From Streptomyces kurssanovii (GTDB lineage Bacteria; Actinomycetota; Actinomycetes; Streptomycetales; Streptomycetaceae): a stretch of DNA of 64,000 nt. The stretch spans positions 1-64,000 of the forward strand of contig NZ_BMTN01000002.1 in the NCBI RefSeq assembly GCF_014649695.1, written 5' to 3'. Position 1 is the stretch's first letter; the number at the start of each line of letters is the position of its first letter. A program made the translations under genes and the position numbers. The notes beneath the pieces are model-generated. The model did no database searches. It had not been told where the DNA came from and saw only the letters and a program-made list of their open reading frames with translations. Shown here in pieces: positions 61,529-64,000 of this stretch.

Positions 61529-64000
61529 TCAGGGGCAGGGATGCTTCCCCGGCCCCCAGACGTCGCGCACGTCACCGCGCGCCACCGTCCCGCACAGCAG
61601 CACCGTCCGCGACCCCTTCGCGCCGCCCTGCTCCACCGCCGTCAGCTTCTTCTCCGTCAGCCGGCCGCCGCCGGCCGCCCCGTGCGCCTCGATCCGCCCG
61701 GTGGCCCCGTCGAAGCCCCCGCCGCCGAGCCCCTGGTAGAGCACCGCCTGAAGCAGACCGCGGTCGAGTCGCTCGTCGTTGCCGCCCGTTCCACGCCATG
61801 CCTGGTCGACGCCCTCCGCCAGATAGCGCATCGCGTCCCAGGCGAGCGCCACATGGGCGTCCTGCCGCATCCCGCCGGTGCGGGCGCCGTGGTCGTCCGC
61901 GTAGGTGCGGTCGTACGCCGAGAGAAAGGCACTCGCCTCGCCGCTCGCTTTGGACAAGGCAGGGGCCCTGCCGTGCGAGACGTAGTACAGCGTCAGCCCG
62001 GCGAAGACCTCCCACGGACGGTGTTCCTCGGTCAGCGCGTTGGTGACGTCGTCACCGCCGAGCACACTGACCTCCGGGCAGTCCCGCGAGTCACGCGCCA
62101 ACTCCCCGAGGAACAGCTGGAAGTGGCTGCCCCGCCCCGCCCACACCACCGCCGTGCGCGGCTCGGCCGCCACCGCGCGGCACACCTCACGCGCCAGATC
62201 CTCCACGGCCTGGACCGAGGGCCCCACCGGGCCGCCCGGTACCGGCGAGGGCTCGGGCGCGTCCGTCGGCGTGTAGAGCAGCATGTCGGTGCGTCCGTCG
62301 CCGTACGCCGACCGGAACGCCGTCGCCAGGCTCGCGCTGTACGCGTCCGAGGGGTCGGCGATCAGCCGCACCCGCAGCGCGGTCCGGCCGTCCACCATCG
62401 CGGCGTGCTCGGCGAAGGAGGCCATCACCTGGCCGGCCCGGGCGTCCGTCGGCGCCGTCTGGTAGTAGTGCTCGCCCTGGCGGAGCAGTTCGTCGGCGGT
62501 GCCGGAGGTGCCGACCATCGGCAGGCCCGCCTCGCCGAGGATGCCCATCGCCTCGTACGTGCGCCGCCTGCTCTGGCCGAAACCGACGACCCCGACGATC
62601 GAACGGTCCTTCTCCGCGAGGTCGACGATCCGCCGGGCCACCGCCGGGGCGTCCTTGAACCGGTCGCCCGCGTTCGCGGCGAGCACCCGCAGCGGCACCC
62701 GTTCACCGGTGCGCAGCGCCTGCGCGTTCACATACGCCTGCGCGAGGGCGAGGCCCCGCAGTTCGGCGAGCGTGCCGCCGCGCACCGGGTCCTCCGCGTC
62801 CTTGCCGCCGCTGAGCGCCCCGAAGTACACGACGGTCCGTGCCCGCGGGCGCGGGTCGTCGGCGTCCCGGCCGGAGAGCTCCTGCTCCACCTGCTCGTTC
62901 TGCTGCTCTATGCGCTGCAGCACGTCTTGCACGGCCCGCTCGCTGTCGCCCGTGCCGAACGACGCGGCACCCTCCGCGACACCGACGCACTGCCCGTCCG
63001 TGCCGAGGAAGGTGGAGCCGAGGCACGGGTCGGGCCCGACGCTGGTGAACGGCACACCGACGAGCAGGCCGGCGGCGACCGCGAGGGCGAGCACCCCGGC
63101 GCCCAGCGCGCCGGCCACCTCCACGCCCGGCCCCCAGCGGTGCGTGGGCGGGGCGAGCGTGGGCCAGCGGCCCAGCCAGTACGTGGCGGCCTGGTCGTCC
63201 TCCGGGCCCTCCTCGACGGGGACCACCATGCCCGAGGGGCGGCCGGGCGGGGTGCCGCGCTGGGCGATGTTGGCCAGGTCGGCCCCGGCGGCGGACAGCC
63301 CCGGGACCTCGATGTCGGGGATCCGGCTGGCGAGGGTGCGCACTCCGGCGGCCACGGCCACCACCGAAGTGCACCTCAGGTCCTCCATGGCCGAGCGCAG
63401 TTCCCTCAGGAAGCGCTGGATGCGCGACTCGGCGGGCCCTGCCTCCTCCACCAGGAGCACGAAGCGGCTGACCCGGCGCCGCCGCCACGGGTCGAAGGTC
63501 CGTTTGCGCCCGGCGGCCTCCAGGTCGGCGAGCAGCGCGTGCACCAGGATCCGGTCGAGCTGCTCGGGGTCGCCCTCCGGGCCGCCTCCCACCAGGTCGA
63601 GGGCGGAGCGGAAGAACTCGGAGGGCGGGGTGCCCTGCTGCTGCCGTACCCACTCCGCGTACCACCGGCGGCCACCGGACCGGCCGCGGCCCAGCATCCG
63701 GCGGTTGGCCCGGCGGCCGTAGAGAGCTCGCGGCAGTCGCTGGAAGAGCGGTCCCGCGACGAAGTTCCACAGCAGCTCGAGCAGTGTGCCGCCGTTGGCC
63801 TGGTCCCGGCCCCCCAGCCACCACAGGCCGCGGGCGAGCCCGGAGACCTCTCGGTGCTGGGCGTAACAGTGGTCCAGCAATTCCCCGGGACGCCGTTCCA
63901 TCAGGCCGCCGGCGGCGGGCGCGCAGACGACGGCACGCAGCAGCCGGTAGGAGGGCAGCCGCAGCCGCCCGGTGCCCGGCGGCATCGAGGCGTCGAGCTG
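61529..64000 (-). CDS. membrane protein with ABC-type substrate-binding (Peripla_BP) domain, 5' end beyond the window
   Basis: The frame is open to the right edge (at least 823 codons; an internal ATG lies at 63985). The N-terminal ~230 residues are Arg-rich and cytoplasmic, including RFVLLVEEAGPAESRIQRFLRELRSAMEDLRCTSVVAVAAG, which looks like the later part of an AAA/STAND-like NTPase, so a P-loop may lie beyond the window. A membrane helix follows (VAGALGAGVLALAVAAGLLVGV), then a large extracellular type 1 periplasmic-binding fold (VVYFGALSG, GVVGFGQSRRRTYEAMGILGEAGLPMVGTSGTADEL, VSVLGGDDVTNAL, DAHVALAWDAMRYLAEGV). It may be a ligand sensor rather than a transporter component. Its stop lies directly beside the palindromes of the next operon. 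Confidence 0.8.
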   Translation of the reverse strand, partial: QLDASMPPGTGRLRLPSYRLLRAVVCAPAAGGLMERRPGELLDHCYAQHREVSGLARGLWWLGGRDQANGGTLLELLWNFVAGPLFQRLPRALYGRRANRRMLGRGRSGGRRWYAEWVRQQQGTPPSEFFRSALDLVGGGPEGDPEQLDRILVHALLADLEAAGRKRTFDPWRRRRVSRFVLLVEEAGPAESRIQRFLRELRSAMEDLRCTSVVAVAAGVRTLASRIPDIEVPGLSAAGADLANIAQRGTPPGRPSGMVVPVEEGPEDDQAATYWLGRWPTLAPPTHRWGPGVEVAGALGAGVLALAVAAGLLVGVPFTSVGPDPCLGSTFLGTDGQCVGVAEGAASFGTGDSERAVQDVLQRIEQQNEQVEQELSGRDADDPRPRARTVVYFGALSGGKDAEDPVRGGTLAELRGLALAQAYVNAQALRTGERVPLRVLAANAGDRFKDAPAVARRIVDLAEKDRSIVGVVGFGQSRRRTYEAMGILGEAGLPMVGTSGTADELLRQGEHYYQTAPTDARAGQVMASFAEHAAMVDGRTALRVRLIADPSDAYSASLATAFRSAYGDGRTDMLLYTPTDAPEPSPVPGGPVGPSVQAVEDLAREVCRAVAAEPRTAVVWAGRGSHFQLFLGELARDSRDCPEVSVLGGDDVTNALTEEHRPWEVFAGLTLYYVSHGRAPALSKASGEASAFLSAYDRTYADDHGARTGGMRQDAHVALAWDAMRYLAEGVDQAWRGTGGNDERLDRGLLQAVLYQGLGGGGFDGATGRIEAHGAAGGGRLTEKKLTAVEQGGAKGSRTVLLCGTVARGDVRDVWGPGKHPCP

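Overview
This is about 64 kb of very GC-rich actinobacterial chromosome, almost certainly Streptomyces. The evidence is the third-position G/C bias, GTG starts, ATGA/GTGA stop-start overlaps, a four-gene conservon, Ku plus split LigD-type end-joining genes, a fused Kgd (2-oxoglutarate dehydrogenase) enzyme, an HspR-type HAIR site in front of lon, and a 24-codon bL37 gene. The block lon ... two-component system ... kgd is ordinary Streptomyces core chromosome. The first 9 kb look accessory.

Layout. 1-640: left edge with the C-terminal end of an unidentified protein, a tRNA 3'-end fragment (probable attachment-site scar) and a terminator. 640-6324: repeat-rich spacer, a putative immunity gene and a large RHS/YD polymorphic toxin with an HNH-like nuclease tip; its WXG100-like N-terminus is separated by a frameshift near 5700. 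6325-7324: decayed, gene-poor DNA. 7325-8431: an internally duplicated protein of unknown function. 8803-9071: two tandem RNAs that fold as circularly permuted tRNAs, directly downstream of a conserved actinobacterial gene of unknown function (9185-9916). 10.4-18 kb: PQQ-propeller lipoprotein, NERD protein, polyprenyl synthetase, and a GAF-regulator/ExaC-type aldehyde dehydrogenase/DUF779 set. 18-24.3 kb: bL37, SRPBCC and AhpD-like proteins, a TetR/DUF2867 divergent pair with a clear operator, and Ku/LigD-type genes. 25-32 kb: HEAT-repeat protein, zinc-ribbon protein, and a coupled SEDS/PBP/amidase/DUF3291 operon. 32-35.5 kb: two divergent diiron proteins with a TetR regulator. 36.5-43 kb: conservon cvnA-D ending in a StyA-like flavin monooxygenase. 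43-49 kb: PP2C-like protein, MarR regulator, GH25 lysozyme, pentapeptide protein, Lon. 49-64 kb: nucleotidyltransferase, GNAT, spermidine-synthase-like protein, two-component system, Kgd, DUF4097/PadR pair, HTH/Clp-N pair with palindromic operators and an apparently leaderless promoter, and a large substrate-binding-type membrane protein running off the right edge.

Most unusual element: the pair of permuted tRNA-like RNAs on the minus strand (9071 to 8803). In each, the tRNA 3' half precedes the 5' half by only 6-7 nt. The two acceptor strands match 7/7 in both cases, an anticodon-type stem forms between the outer ends, and the flanks continue into further complementary helices. Read in normal order the halves do not match. 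Such an RNA resembles a tRNA nicked in its anticodon loop with its acceptor end closed, which suggests either a permuted tRNA needing ligation or a decoy or sensor of damaged tRNA.
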